Below, in pieces: positions 29,400 through 37,957 of a stretch of 64,000 bases of DNA. The DNA is taken from positions 956,501 to 1,020,500 of the forward strand of contig NZ_CP014545.1 in the NCBI RefSeq assembly GCF_001586275.1, read 5' to 3'. The stretch's first letter is position 1. Each line of letters starts with the position of its first letter. The position numbers were made by a program, and so were the translations under genes. This DNA is from Sphingorhabdus sp. M41. Its GTDB lineage: Bacteria > Pseudomonadota > Alphaproteobacteria > Sphingomonadales > Sphingomonadaceae. Below the pieces are notes generated by a model that did not search any database, was not told the DNA's origin, and was given only the letters and a program-made list of their open reading frames with translations.

Positions 29400-30899
29400 C
29401 TAGCTCGACTTTAATTCCTCGATCGCCTGCGCCTTGAGCAGATGCTTCTGGACCTTGCCCGAAGCCGTGCGCGGAATTGCGTCGGTTACCACGGCCGTTT
29501 TGGGCACCTTGAATTTGGCGAGCTTGGTCAGGCAGTGCTCGATCACCTGGTCGCCGGTGACAGATTGTCCCGGTACCGGGATAATATAGACCCGTCCGAC
29601 TTCGCCCCAGCGCTCATCCGGTACGCCAACGACCGCGCATTCGCCAACTTCGGTCATTTCGGCAATCGCCGCTTCTACTTCCGCCGGATAGACATTTTCA
29701 CCGCCGGAAATATACATGTCCTTCTTCCGATCGACGATATAATAGAATCCATCCTCGTCGCAGGTGGCGGCATCGCCGGTCACGAACCAGCCGTCGGGGA
29801 AGGCTTTTGCGGTCAACTCCGGCTGATGCCAATATCCGCTCGCGATGCTCGGGCCGCGCAGCCATAATTCTCCGCGCTCTCCGGTTGGCACTTCTTGGCC
29901 GTCATCCCCGACAATTTTTGCCTCGATCATCATCAGGGGAAGGCCACAGCTGCCGGCCTTGCTGAGCAGCATGTCCAGATCATGCGGTGGCATGGCGAAA
30001 TTGGATCCGGTTTCCGACATGCCGAAACCTTCCGATATCCGGACGCCAGCACTGACAAAACGCTCGCTTTGCGCCTTTGGATTGGGCGCGCCGCCAATCG
30101 CCCAGGCAACGATATTGTGAAGTTTCGTGGCATCAAATTCGGGCTGATTCCACAAGGTCGCCGCCATTTGCGGAACCGAGAAATAATGCGAGACTTTCCA
30201 TTCGGGATCGGACAGTCGTGCAAGGGTTTTTTGCGGATCAAAGCCGTGCGAGATAAGCACGGTGCCACCGGCCTGAATCGGCGTTCTGGCTGCTGCGAAA
30301 AGCCCGGCGGTATGAAAGAGCGGCATATCGCAAAGGAAGACGCTGCGGCTCGAAACATCATTGCCGTAGATCAGGTTGGAGCAGCCCCAGAAACTGTTGC
30401 ATTCCGACAGCATGACACCTTTGGGCCGTCCGCTTGTTCCGGATGTATAGAGCAAGGTGGAGACAGATTCGAACGGGCGACGGGCGCTTGCTGGCGGTTT
30501 TGCGCCTTGGTTACCCAGTTCCAGCATCTCCTCGATCAGGATAGGCCTTGCGCCGGTTGGCGGTACCATGTCCGGATCATGAAAGACGATTTTTGGTTCT
30601 GCATCGGCGGACAGGGCTTCGATTTCCGCGTGGGCCAGCCGCCAGTTGAACGGCACGAAAATCGTTCCGGCACGCGCACAGGCCAGTTGCAGTACCAGCA
30701 TCTCCGCACAGTTTTTGGCAAGGGTGGCAACGCGCGTTTCGCTCTGTTCGCCAAATTGGTCGACGATCCAGCTGCCCAGCCGGTCAATAACGACATTGAG
30801 CTCGGCATAGGTCCACTGGCGGCCGCTCTCGATATCGACAATCGCGAGCGATTCGGGTCGAGAATGCGCATAGGTGCGAACCGGATCAAATAACGTCAT
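29400..30899 (-). CDS. AMP-dependent acyl-CoA ligase (feruloyl/4-coumaroyl-CoA synthetase candidate)
   Basis: 499 aa from the ATG at 30899, with GGAGA upstream and a 4-bp overlap with the acyl-CoA dehydrogenase. The AMP-binding P-loop appears as LLYTSGTSGRPKGVM; EGFGMSETGS, GELWLRGPSIASGYW, FVTGDAA and DRKKDMYISGGENVYPAEVE complete the ANL set, with the catalytic Lys in PRTASGKVQKH near the end. It is of the Fcs/HcaC kind and unlike the two-domain FerA of SYK-6. Together with the hydratase-lyase upstream it should activate ferulate, coumarate or their dihydro forms in the cytoplasm. Confidence 0.88.
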   Translation of the reverse strand: MTLFDPVRTYAHSRPESLAIVDIESGRQWTYAELNVVIDRLGSWIVDQFGEQSETRVATLAKNCAEMLVLQLACARAGTIFVPFNWRLAHAEIEALSADAEPKIVFHDPDMVPPTGARPILIEEMLELGNQGAKPPASARRPFESVSTLLYTSGTSGRPKGVMLSECNSFWGCSNLIYGNDVSSRSVFLCDMPLFHTAGLFAAARTPIQAGGTVLISHGFDPQKTLARLSDPEWKVSHYFSVPQMAATLWNQPEFDATKLHNIVAWAIGGAPNPKAQSERFVSAGVRISEGFGMSETGSNFAMPPHDLDMLLSKAGSCGLPLMMIEAKIVGDDGQEVPTGERGELWLRGPSIASGYWHQPELTAKAFPDGWFVTGDAATCDEDGFYYIVDRKKDMYISGGENVYPAEVEAAIAEMTEVGECAVVGVPDERWGEVGRVYIIPVPGQSVTGDQVIEHCLTKLAKFKVPKTAVVTDAIPRTASGKVQKHLLKAQAIEELKSS

Positions 30900-32569
30900 A
30901 TTAGGTCTCCAAAACGTGAAATTGATGATGCGCCGCAAAGCGCTGAATGCGATTGATAGAGCAGGCCATGGTCCATTTCCTGCAAGGCTGATTGTCCGGC
31001 CGCCGCGAGATGGCTCGCAATCGGGTCGATAGTTTTTTGACTCTCCAGCCGCGCTCCAATCCAGCCGCAGGCCACATCCGATGCCAGTGCCAGAAAGGCT
31101 GTTGCTCCGGCTTCCTGATCGCGCCGTGTCACGCCCGGCGCGCTGAGTGCCAAGGCCACTTCCTCCAACCTGTCCAAAGCCGTTTCCAGCCGGTCGCAGC
31201 CGACGGCGTCTTTTCGGGCCGTGGCAATGAAGGCTCGGAAAGCCGCGCCATTTCCCCCGAGCAGGCGGCGGAACAGAAGATCCTGCGCCTGCATGCCCGT
31301 TGTCCCCTCGAACAGCGTCAGCACTCTGGCATCACGCAGACATTGTTCCACCGGCCATTCCTTCGTGTAACCGGCGCCGCCGAGGATCTGAATGGCGTCG
31401 CTGGCGCAGCTGAAAGCCACTTCTCCGCCCAGTGTCTTGACGATCGGCAGCAGCCATGATGCGAGCGCAGCATGATGATCGCGTGCAACTTGGTCAGGGG
31501 ATTTTTCCGTCAGATCGAGGGCATTGGCGGTCGCGTGGATCAGCCCTCTCAATGTTTCGATCCGGCCTGCCATTTGCAGCAGCAATCGCTGGATATCGGC
31601 ATGGTCTTCGATGACGACAGCGATGGTGCCGCTGCCACCTTGCCGCCGTTCGGCCGCATATTGGCGGGCAACGGCATAGGCTCTGGCAGCAATACCGGCC
31701 CCTTGGACGGCCGTCGCCAGTCGCATCTGGGCGATCATCACGAACAGCTGCTGCAATCCCCGGCCCGGTTCGCCGAGCAGGAAACCCGTCGCTTCCTCAA
31801 AACCGAGCGCGCAGGTTGGCGACAGATGCAGGCCCAGTTTTTCCTCGACCCGGCGGACAGTGATATTGTTCCTGCTGTCGCCAAAACGATCCGGAACCAG
31901 AAACAGGCTGATCGCATCGGGATTGCCGTCGACTTCGGTTTTTGCCAGCAGGCAATGACCAATCCGGTCGGTGATGTCCTGATCGCCAAAGCTGATCCAG
32001 CATTTTTCTCCGGTCACCAGCCAGTTTCCGTCATCATCCTGTGTGGCGCGCGTGCGGATGCGGCGCACATCGGATCCGGCATCCGGCTCGGAAATGCAGA
32101 TCGTCGTGGACCACAGGCCCTGCGTCAGCGGATCGACCCATTCCTTCTGGATCGCCGGATCGCCAAACGCCTTGATCAGTCTCAGAGCCGCTCGAATAGG
32201 AACGGGCATCATCCCGAAGGCGGGGCAAGCGCTGTCCAGCATTTCCTGCACTGCGCTGGCCAGCGACGAGGGGAGGCCCATACCGCCATCTTCCGGTCTT
32301 GCATCGAGCAGCAGCCAGCCGCCTTCGCGGAAAGCGGCCCAGGCCTGCTTGTGTCCGGCAGGCGTCTTGACGCGGCCCTGCTCGAGCCGGCTGCCGACAC
32401 GGTCCCCGACATGATTGAGGGCGACCAGATGATCGTCGGCAAAGCGGCTGACCGAATGCAATATGTCCGCGACCATCGCTTGATCATGCGCAGCGTCACT
32501 GGCCGCTTCAAGCTCGGGCGCGCCATATGCAATGGCGATATGCCTTGCCAATATTTCAGGATTGCTCAT
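30896..32569 (-). CDS. Acyl-CoA dehydrogenase, large (DmdC/AidB-like) type, candidate dihydrohydroxycinnamoyl-CoA dehydrogenase
   Basis: 557 aa, clearly longer than ordinary 380-aa members because of N- and C-terminal additions. FAD-contact motifs ICISEPDAGSDV and GEKCWISFGD, ILGGAGYTKEWPVEQCLRDARV, and the likely catalytic Glu in LFEGTTGMQAQDL are present. The size and the EGTTGxQ motif place it with the DmdC group. In Acinetobacter the hydroxycinnamate operon contains an acyl-CoA dehydrogenase (HcaD) that turns saturated phenylpropanoyl-CoA into the hydroxycinnamoyl-CoA; this gene, set between the ligase and hydratase-lyase genes, may do the same. Confidence 0.85.
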   Translation of the reverse strand: MSNPEILARHIAIAYGAPELEAASDAAHDQAMVADILHSVSRFADDHLVALNHVGDRVGSRLEQGRVKTPAGHKQAWAAFREGGWLLLDARPEDGGMGLPSSLASAVQEMLDSACPAFGMMPVPIRAALRLIKAFGDPAIQKEWVDPLTQGLWSTTICISEPDAGSDVRRIRTRATQDDDGNWLVTGEKCWISFGDQDITDRIGHCLLAKTEVDGNPDAISLFLVPDRFGDSRNNITVRRVEEKLGLHLSPTCALGFEEATGFLLGEPGRGLQQLFVMIAQMRLATAVQGAGIAARAYAVARQYAAERRQGGSGTIAVVIEDHADIQRLLLQMAGRIETLRGLIHATANALDLTEKSPDQVARDHHAALASWLLPIVKTLGGEVAFSCASDAIQILGGAGYTKEWPVEQCLRDARVLTLFEGTTGMQAQDLLFRRLLGGNGAAFRAFIATARKDAVGCDRLETALDRLEEVALALSAPGVTRRDQEAGATAFLALASDVACGWIGARLESQKTIDPIASHLAAAGQSALQEMDHGLLYQSHSALCGASSISRFGDLI

Positions 32570-32586
32570 GACTTGTCCGTCAAATG

Positions 32587-33429
32587 TCAGCCCGCTTCGG
32601 TCTTCGTCTTGTCATATTCACCAAGGCCCGGCTTGAAGCTCTTGTCATCGAGAAATTGCTTCATGCCTTCATGCCGGCCGTCGGTCTTGTCATGGAAGTT
32701 CAACGCTTCCTGCGCGCGGATCAGATAATCTTCGGCATTGTCGAAGGTCATTTCGATGACGCGCTTGACCGCATCCTTCGAAGCCTTGAGCGTATCGAGA
32801 TTTTTCTTGAGCAGCTTGTTCGCAACTTCGGTAACCCGCGCTTCCAACTGGTCAAGCGGCATGGATTCGTTGACCAGCCCGGCTTCCGCCGCTTCCTGCC
32901 CACTCAGATTCTCGCCCATCAACGTATGATACATGGCCTTGCGCAGGGGCATCAGATTGGTAGCCACCTTGGTCGCGCCGCCGCCCGGCAAAATGCCCCA
33001 GTTGATTTCGGACAGGCCAAATTGCGCTTCATCCGCACAAAAGGCGAGGTCGCACGCATATAAAGGTCCGTAACCGCCGCCGAAGCACCAGCCATTGACC
33101 ATGGCAATCGTGGTTTTCTGATACCAGCGCAAACGCTCCCACCATGTATAGGCCTCGCGCTGGCTCTGCCGGATACCGGGAAGGCCTTTTTCCTCGGTTT
33201 CGCGGAAATATTCTTTCAGATCCATGCCCGCCGACCAGCTGCTGCCTTCTCCGGTCAGGACGAGGACACCGACATCATCATTGAATTCCAGCTCATCCAG
33301 CACCCGCAGCATCTGCCGGTTCAGCTTGGGGCTCATGCAGTTGCGCTTTTCCGGGCGGTTGAATTTCACCCAGGCAATGCCATCCCTGATTTCATAAGCC
33401 ACGGTATCTTCTTCTTTGCGGTCGGACAT
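32587..33429 (-). CDS. ferB: Hydroxycinnamoyl-CoA (feruloyl-CoA) hydratase-lyase
   Basis: 280 aa, crotonase fold. It follows Pseudomonas HCHL closely: NRPEKRN, AGMDLKEYFRE, AMVNGWCFGGG, CDLAFCADEAQFGLSEINWGI, and EGMKQFLDDKSFKPGL at the C-terminus. The catalytic Glu143 of HCHL is Glu141 here. Two other reported active-site residues differ: Ser123 is Gly121, and Tyr239, which touches the phenolic hydroxyl, is Ile237. Reaction: feruloyl-CoA to vanillin plus acetyl-CoA. First gene of the leftward operon, facing a MarR gene across two palindromic operators, as in ferB/ferC of SYK-6. Confidence 0.92.
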   Translation of the reverse strand: MSDRKEEDTVAYEIRDGIAWVKFNRPEKRNCMSPKLNRQMLRVLDELEFNDDVGVLVLTGEGSSWSAGMDLKEYFRETEEKGLPGIRQSQREAYTWWERLRWYQKTTIAMVNGWCFGGGYGPLYACDLAFCADEAQFGLSEINWGILPGGGATKVATNLMPLRKAMYHTLMGENLSGQEAAEAGLVNESMPLDQLEARVTEVANKLLKKNLDTLKASKDAVKRVIEMTFDNAEDYLIRAQEALNFHDKTDGRHEGMKQFLDDKSFKPGLGEYDKTKTEAG

Positions 33430-33454
33430 GACGACTCCCTGTTGCTGTTTAATT

Positions 33455-33469
33455 GCTATGATGCATAGC
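33455..33469. promoter_or_regulatory. Perfect 15-bp palindromic operator, ferB side
   Basis: GCTATGATGCATAGC: six-base arms GCTATG and CATAGC around ATG, 26 bp upstream of ferB. The arm sequence is unlike the TTGTATG operator but like the second palindrome eleven bases further on, so one MarR protein, FerC-like, probably binds both. Confidence 0.75.
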
Positions 33470-33479
33470 GTTTCACATT

Positions 33480-33494
33480 GCTATTGCCAATAGC
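33480..33494. promoter_or_regulatory. Perfect 15-bp palindromic operator, marR side
   Basis: GCTATTGCCAATAGC: seven-base arms GCTATTG and CAATAGC around a single C. Its centre is 25 bp from that of the first palindrome, between two and three helical turns, which suits cooperative binding of two dimers. Confidence 0.75.
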
Positions 33495-33512
33495 ATTTCT
33501 TATAGTCGCAAA

Positions 33513-33944
33513 ATGCTGGACCCACTTTCATCATTGCCGGGATATGTCTTGAGCCGAGCTGCCGCTGCTTCTCTTGGCGAATTGAACCGGGGGCTCGCGA
33601 AAATAGGCTTGCGACACAGCGATGTCTCGCTGCTGATATTGGTCCAGGCCAATCCCCGGATCACGCAAAGCGATGCCGGCAAATTGCTCGACATACAGCG
33701 CGCCAATATGGTGCCGCTGGTCTCCAGGCTGCTGGAGCTTTCCCTGATATCGAAGGAACCTGTCGACGGTCGTTCGCAGGGTCTGCTGCTCACCAGCAAA
33801 GGGAAAAAAATATTGAAAGAGGCGCAGGCCGTCGTCGATCATCACGAGGTTAAATTGCTGCTATCGATTCCCGAACGTTTACGGCCTCATCTATTGCCGA
33901 TATTACACGCACTCTGGGATTCCGGCAGGTCCAAAACCGGCTAA
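33513..33944 (+). CDS. ferC: MarR-family regulator, FerC-like
   Basis: 143 aa. Winged-helix domain with LLILVQANPRITQSDAGKLLDIQRANMVPLVSRLLELSL, wing EPVDGRSQGLLLTSKGK, and flanking dimerisation helices. Position and divergence from ferB copy the SYK-6 ferC-ferBA layout, where FerC represses and hydroxycinnamoyl-CoA thioesters release it. The symbol rests on family plus synteny. No strong ribosome site precedes the ATG, in keeping with low expression of a repressor. Confidence 0.82.
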   Translation: MLDPLSSLPGYVLSRAAAASLGELNRGLAKIGLRHSDVSLLILVQANPRITQSDAGKLLDIQRANMVPLVSRLLELSLISKEPVDGRSQGLLLTSKGKKILKEAQAVVDHHEVKLLLSIPERLRPHLLPILHALWDSGRSKTG

Positions 33945-33993
33945 GCCTGTTTTTGGTGGTTGCTTGCAACTAAGCTGTTTATCTTACGGATTA

Positions 33994-34012
33994 TCGTATG
34001 TATAACATACAA
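33994..34012 (-). promoter_or_regulatory. 19-bp operator copy G
   Basis: Plus strand TCGTATGTATAACATACAA; the inner GTATGT and ACATAC are perfect inverted repeats around ATA. It is 37 bp upstream of frmA, linking formaldehyde oxidation to the same control as the dimer-degrading genes. Confidence 0.75.
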
Positions 34013-34048
34013 ATATGATCGACTGGTCAGAAGAAGGAAATTAGCAAT

Positions 34049-35158
34049 ATGAAGACCCGCGCAGCCGTAGCATTTGAAGCCAAAAAGCCACTCGAGATCG
34101 TCGAGCTTGATCTGGAGGGGCCGAAGGCAGGCGAAGTGCTGGTTGAGATCATGGCAACCGGCATTTGTCACACCGACGCCTACACGCTCGATGGTCTCGA
34201 TAGCGAAGGCAAGTTCCCGAGCGTCCTCGGCCATGAAGGTGCCGGTATCGTCCGCGAAGTGGGTGCCGGTGTGACCTCGGTGGCGCCCGACGATCATGTG
34301 ATTCCGCTTTACACGCCGGAATGCCGCCAGTGCAAAAGCTGCCTGTCCGGCAAGACCAACCTGTGCACCGCGATCCGCGCGACCCAGGGGCAGGGGCTGA
34401 TGCCAGACGGCACCAGCCGCATGTCCTACAAAGGCGAAGCAATTTATCATTATATGGGCTGCTCGACCTTCTCCAATTTCATCGTCCTGCCGGAAATTGC
34501 GGTTGCGAAAATCCGCACCGACGCGCCCTTCAATACCAGCTGCTACATCGGCTGCGGCGTCACCACCGGTGTCGGCGCAGTGGTCAACACGGCAAAGGTG
34601 GAGCCCGGCGCCAATGTCATCGTCTTCGGACTCGGCGGCATTGGTCTGAACGTGCTGCAGGGCGCGCGGATGGTTGGTGCTGACAAGATTATCGGCGTCG
34701 ACATCAACGACGACCGCGAAGAATGGGGCAAGAAATTTGGCATGACCCACTTCGTCAACCCGACCAAGATCAAGGGCGATATTGTCGAGCATCTGGTGGC
34801 GCTGACCGACGGCGGCGCGGACTATACGTTTGATTGCACCGGCAATACCGATGTCATGCGTCAGGCGCTGGAAGCCTGCCATCGCGGCTGGGGTGAAAGC
34901 ATCATCATCGGTGTGGCCGAAGCCGGCAAGGAAATCTCGACGCGACCATTTCAGCTGGTTACCGGACGGGTCTGGAAGGGCACGGCCTTCGGCGGTGCCC
35001 GCGGCCGGACCGATGTGCCGAAAATTGTCGACTGGTATGTGAATGGCAAGATCGAGATTGATCCGATGATCACCCACACGCTGTCGCTGGAAGAGATTAA
35101 CAAAGGCTTTGACCTGATGCACGCCGGCGAAAGCATCCGCAGCGTCGTGGTCTTCTGA
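34049..35158 (+). CDS. frmA: S-(hydroxymethyl)glutathione dehydrogenase / class III alcohol dehydrogenase
   Basis: 369 aa. [12 protein letters not shown] (catalytic zinc Cys), GHEGAGIV, the structural-zinc cluster [28 protein letters not shown] and the NAD fold [14 protein letters not shown] are complete. It oxidises the spontaneous adduct of formaldehyde and glutathione to S-formylglutathione in the cytoplasm. Formaldehyde would come from LdpA-like lyases and perhaps other demethylations in this island. The ribosome site AGAAGGAAAT is good. The stop overlaps frmB (TGATG). First gene of a seven-gene formaldehyde-to-CO2 operon. Confidence 0.96.
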   Translation: MKTRAAVAFEAKKPLEIVELDLEGPKAGEVLVEIMATGICHTDAYTLDGLDSEGKFPSVLGHEGAGIVREVGAGVTSVAPDDHVIPLYTPECRQCKSCLSGKTNLCTAIRATQGQGLMPDGTSRMSYKGEAIYHYMGCSTFSNFIVLPEIAVAKIRTDAPFNTSCYIGCGVTTGVGAVVNTAKVEPGANVIVFGLGGIGLNVLQGARMVGADKIIGVDINDDREEWGKKFGMTHFVNPTKIKGDIVEHLVALTDGGADYTFDCTGNTDVMRQALEACHRGWGESIIIGVAEAGKEISTRPFQLVTGRVWKGTAFGGARGRTDVPKIVDWYVNGKIEIDPMITHTLSLEEINKGFDLMHAGESIRSVVVF

Positions 35159-35985
35159 TGGACACCGTTTCCGCCAACAGAAGTTTTGCCGGAACGCAGG
35201 GGGTCTATTCCCATGCGTCCGTCGAAACGGGCACCGAGATGACCTTCGCGGTCTATGTTCCCGATCATGAGCAAGGCGCAAAGTTGCCGGTGGTCTGGTA
35301 TCTGTCCGGCCTGACCTGCACCCATGCCAATGTCATGGAAAAGGGCGAATATCGGAGAGCCGCCAGCGAACTGGGCCTGATCATCGTCGCACCCGATACG
35401 TCGCCGCGCGGCGAAGGCGTGCCCGATGTCGATTCCTATGACATGGGGCAGGGCGCCGGCTTTTATGTCGACGCCACCGAAGAGCCATGGGCCAAGCATT
35501 TTCGCATGCGCAGCTATATCGAGAAGGAACTGCCCGCCTTGATCGCCAGGGAATTTCCGGTCGATATGAGCAGGCAGGCGATATTCGGGCACAGCATGGG
35601 CGGCCATGGCGCGCTGACCATCGCGCTGCGCAATCCCGACCGCTATAAAAGTGTTTCCGCTTTCTCACCGATCGTCTCGCCGCTCAACTGCCCCTGGGGT
35701 GAAAAGGCGCTGGGCGGCTATATCGGCAGCGATCGGACGGCGTGGCAGGAATATGACGCCTGCGCGCTGATCGAGGATGGGGCGCGCGTCGCCGACATAT
35801 TGGTCGATCAGGGAACCGCCGACAATTTCCTCGAGGAACAGCTGAAACCGGAATTGCTGGCGGATGCCTGCGACAAGGCCGGAATAAAGCTCAGCCTGAA
35901 TATGCGCGAAGGCTATGATCACAGCTATTATTTCATCTCCACATATATGGCCGACCATTTGCGCTGGCATGCCGAACGGCTGTGA
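35158..35985 (+). CDS. frmB: S-formylglutathione hydrolase
   Basis: 275 aa, esterase D family. LPVVWYLSGLTCTHANVMEKG, the nucleophile elbow FGHSMGGHGAL, and the C-terminal REGYDHSYYFISTYMADHLRWH with the triad His are diagnostic. It hydrolyses S-formylglutathione to formate and glutathione. Start overlaps frmA by one base and its stop overlaps the start of fdsG, so formate is delivered next to its dehydrogenase. Confidence 0.95.
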   Translation: MDTVSANRSFAGTQGVYSHASVETGTEMTFAVYVPDHEQGAKLPVVWYLSGLTCTHANVMEKGEYRRAASELGLIIVAPDTSPRGEGVPDVDSYDMGQGAGFYVDATEEPWAKHFRMRSYIEKELPALIAREFPVDMSRQAIFGHSMGGHGALTIALRNPDRYKSVSAFSPIVSPLNCPWGEKALGGYIGSDRTAWQEYDACALIEDGARVADILVDQGTADNFLEEQLKPELLADACDKAGIKLSLNMREGYDHSYYFISTYMADHLRWHAERL

Positions 35986-36410
35986 TGGACAAAACGGCAC
36001 GCCTTGATGAAATTGTCGCGGCCCATGCCGGACGCGATGGGCCGTTGCTGCCGATATTGAATGACATTCAGGCAGAATTTGGCTGCGTTGATGAAGCCGC
36101 AAAACGGCATCTCGCTGCCGCGCTGAATTTGAGCCGGGCAGAAGTCCACGGCGTCGTCAGCTTCTATCATGACTTTAAATCTGTGCCTTCGAAACTGCCG
36201 GTTCTGAAACTATGCCGCGCCGAAGCCTGTCAGGCGCGCGGCGGCGAAGCTTTGGCTGCAGATATTGCCGCTGCAGCGAAAGAAAAATGCGAAATCGAGG
36301 CCGTTTACTGTCTTGGCCTGTGCAGCGTTGGCCCCAATGCGATGATCGGACAGGATGTGCACGCAAGACTCGATGTCCAAAAACTCACGCGCCTGATTGA
36401 AAGCCTGTGA
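35985..36410 (+). CDS. fdsG: NAD-dependent formate dehydrogenase, gamma subunit
   Basis: 141 aa from the ATG at 35985 (a GTG three bases earlier is possible). NuoE-like thioredoxin fold with a [2Fe-2S] cluster bound by the pairs CRAEAC and CLGLC. In FdsGBA complexes it passes electrons between the molybdenum subunit and the flavin subunit. Overlap with frmB and with fdsB on both sides. Confidence 0.92.
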   Translation: MDKTARLDEIVAAHAGRDGPLLPILNDIQAEFGCVDEAAKRHLAAALNLSRAEVHGVVSFYHDFKSVPSKLPVLKLCRAEACQARGGEALAADIAAAAKEKCEIEAVYCLGLCSVGPNAMIGQDVHARLDVQKLTRLIESL

Positions 36411-37957
36411 CTTTGCGCATTGCCATATCCGACGATGCGCTGGCACTGGCCTGTGGCGCTGATGCGGTGGCTGAAGCGATTGCGAAGGCCGCGCCCGATG
36501 CAGAGATTATGCGCGTTTCGAGCTGGGGCATGTCCTGGCTAGAGCCGCTGGTTGAAGTCGACGGTATTGGCTATGGACCGGCGACAGTGAGCGATGTTGC
36601 AGCGATATTGGACGGATCATCCAGTCTCAATATCGGCAAGATTGCGGACTATCCCTTCATCGCCAGACAGCAGCGCCTGACCTTCGCGCGGGCCGGCATA
36701 ACGCAGCCGCTTGATCTGGAAGATTATCAGGCGACAGGCGGCTGGCTCGGTCTGGCACAAGCGCGCGAAATTGGTCCGGATGCCATCATCGAAACCGTCA
36801 CCGGGTCCGGCCTTCGCGGTCGCGGCGGTGCTGGCTTCCCGGCCGGGATCAAGTGGAAGACCGTCGCCGGCGCTGATGGGCCTCAAAAATATATCGTCTG
36901 CAATGCGGACGAAGGCGACAGCGGAACGTTTGCCGACCGGATGCTGATGGAAGGCGATCCCTATTGCCTGATCGAAGGCATGGCGATTGCCGGCCTCGCC
37001 GTCGGCGCCGACAAGGGCTTTATCTATGCCCGCAGCGAATATCCGCATGCGATTGCCAAGCTGAACGCCGCGATTCTGGTCAGCGCGCATATCGTCGCGC
37101 CCTTTGAGATCGAGGTCCGGGTGGGCGCGGGCGCCTATGTCTGCGGCGAGGAAACATCCTTGCTCGAGAGTCTCGAGGGCAAGCGTGGCGAGGTGAGGGC
37201 AAAGCCGCCACTACCGGCTCTGGAAGGGCTGTTCGGCATGCCGACGGTCGTCAACAATGTTCTGACCCTCGCGGCCGTGCCCTATATACTGGCCAATGGT
37301 GCCAAGGCCTATGCCGATTACGGCATGGGCCGTTCGCGCGGCACCATGCCGATCCAGCTGGCGGGGAACATCAAACATGGCGGCCTGTTCGAGACCGCCT
37401 TCGGGATTACGCTCGGCGAACTGGTCAATGACATTGGCTGCGGCACCGAAAGCGGCCGGCCGGTCAAAGCCGTGCAGGTGGGCGGTCCGCTCGGCGCCTA
37501 TCACCCGGCCAGCGATTTTCATCTGCCCTTTGACTATGAAGCCTTCACGGCAGCGGACGGACTGATTGGCCATGGCGGCATTGTCGTTTTTGACGAGAGT
37601 GTCGACATGTTGTCCCAGGCCCGTTTCGCAATGGAATTTTGCGCCGTCGAAAGCTGCGGCAAATGTACGCCCTGCCGACTGGGGTCGGTGCGCGGGATGG
37701 AAGTGCTGGACCGGATCAAGGCGGGCGGACGCGCGACGGCGGACCCGATCGAGAGCCTGCCGCAAATGCACAATGCTCCGAAACAGGGACGCAGCGTGGA
37801 CGAGGAACTGTCGCTCGTTACCGATCTTTGCGAGACGATGAAATTCGGATCCCTGTGCGCGCTCGGCGGTTTCACGCCCTATCCGGTGATGAGCGCCATA
37901 AAACATTGGCCCGAGGATTTCGGAAAAGCCGCAGATATGGTAAAGGACAAGTCATGA
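36407..37957 (+). CDS. fdsB: NAD-dependent formate dehydrogenase, beta (flavin) subunit
   Basis: 516 aa, GTG start in a GTGA overlap. The first ~120 residues form a second, cysteine-poor thioredoxin-like domain as in other FdsB proteins; then NuoF: SGLRGRGGAGFPAGIKW (FMN), CNADEGDSGTFADRMLMEGDP, AGAYVCGEETSLLESLEG (NADH) and the [4Fe-4S] site ESCGKCTPCRLG with a distal Cys in FGSLCALGG. It reduces NAD+ with electrons from formate. Confidence 0.95.
   Translation: MTLRIAISDDALALACGADAVAEAIAKAAPDAEIMRVSSWGMSWLEPLVEVDGIGYGPATVSDVAAILDGSSSLNIGKIADYPFIARQQRLTFARAGITQPLDLEDYQATGGWLGLAQAREIGPDAIIETVTGSGLRGRGGAGFPAGIKWKTVAGADGPQKYIVCNADEGDSGTFADRMLMEGDPYCLIEGMAIAGLAVGADKGFIYARSEYPHAIAKLNAAILVSAHIVAPFEIEVRVGAGAYVCGEETSLLESLEGKRGEVRAKPPLPALEGLFGMPTVVNNVLTLAAVPYILANGAKAYADYGMGRSRGTMPIQLAGNIKHGGLFETAFGITLGELVNDIGCGTESGRPVKAVQVGGPLGAYHPASDFHLPFDYEAFTAADGLIGHGGIVVFDESVDMLSQARFAMEFCAVESCGKCTPCRLGSVRGMEVLDRIKAGGRATADPIESLPQMHNAPKQGRSVDEELSLVTDLCETMKFGSLCALGGFTPYPVMSAIKHWPEDFGKAADMVKDKS

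Noticed and set aside
33941-35281. 446-aa open frame on the minus strand opposite frmA
   Set aside because: A shadow of the frmA codon pattern; no ribosome site and no recognisable motif.
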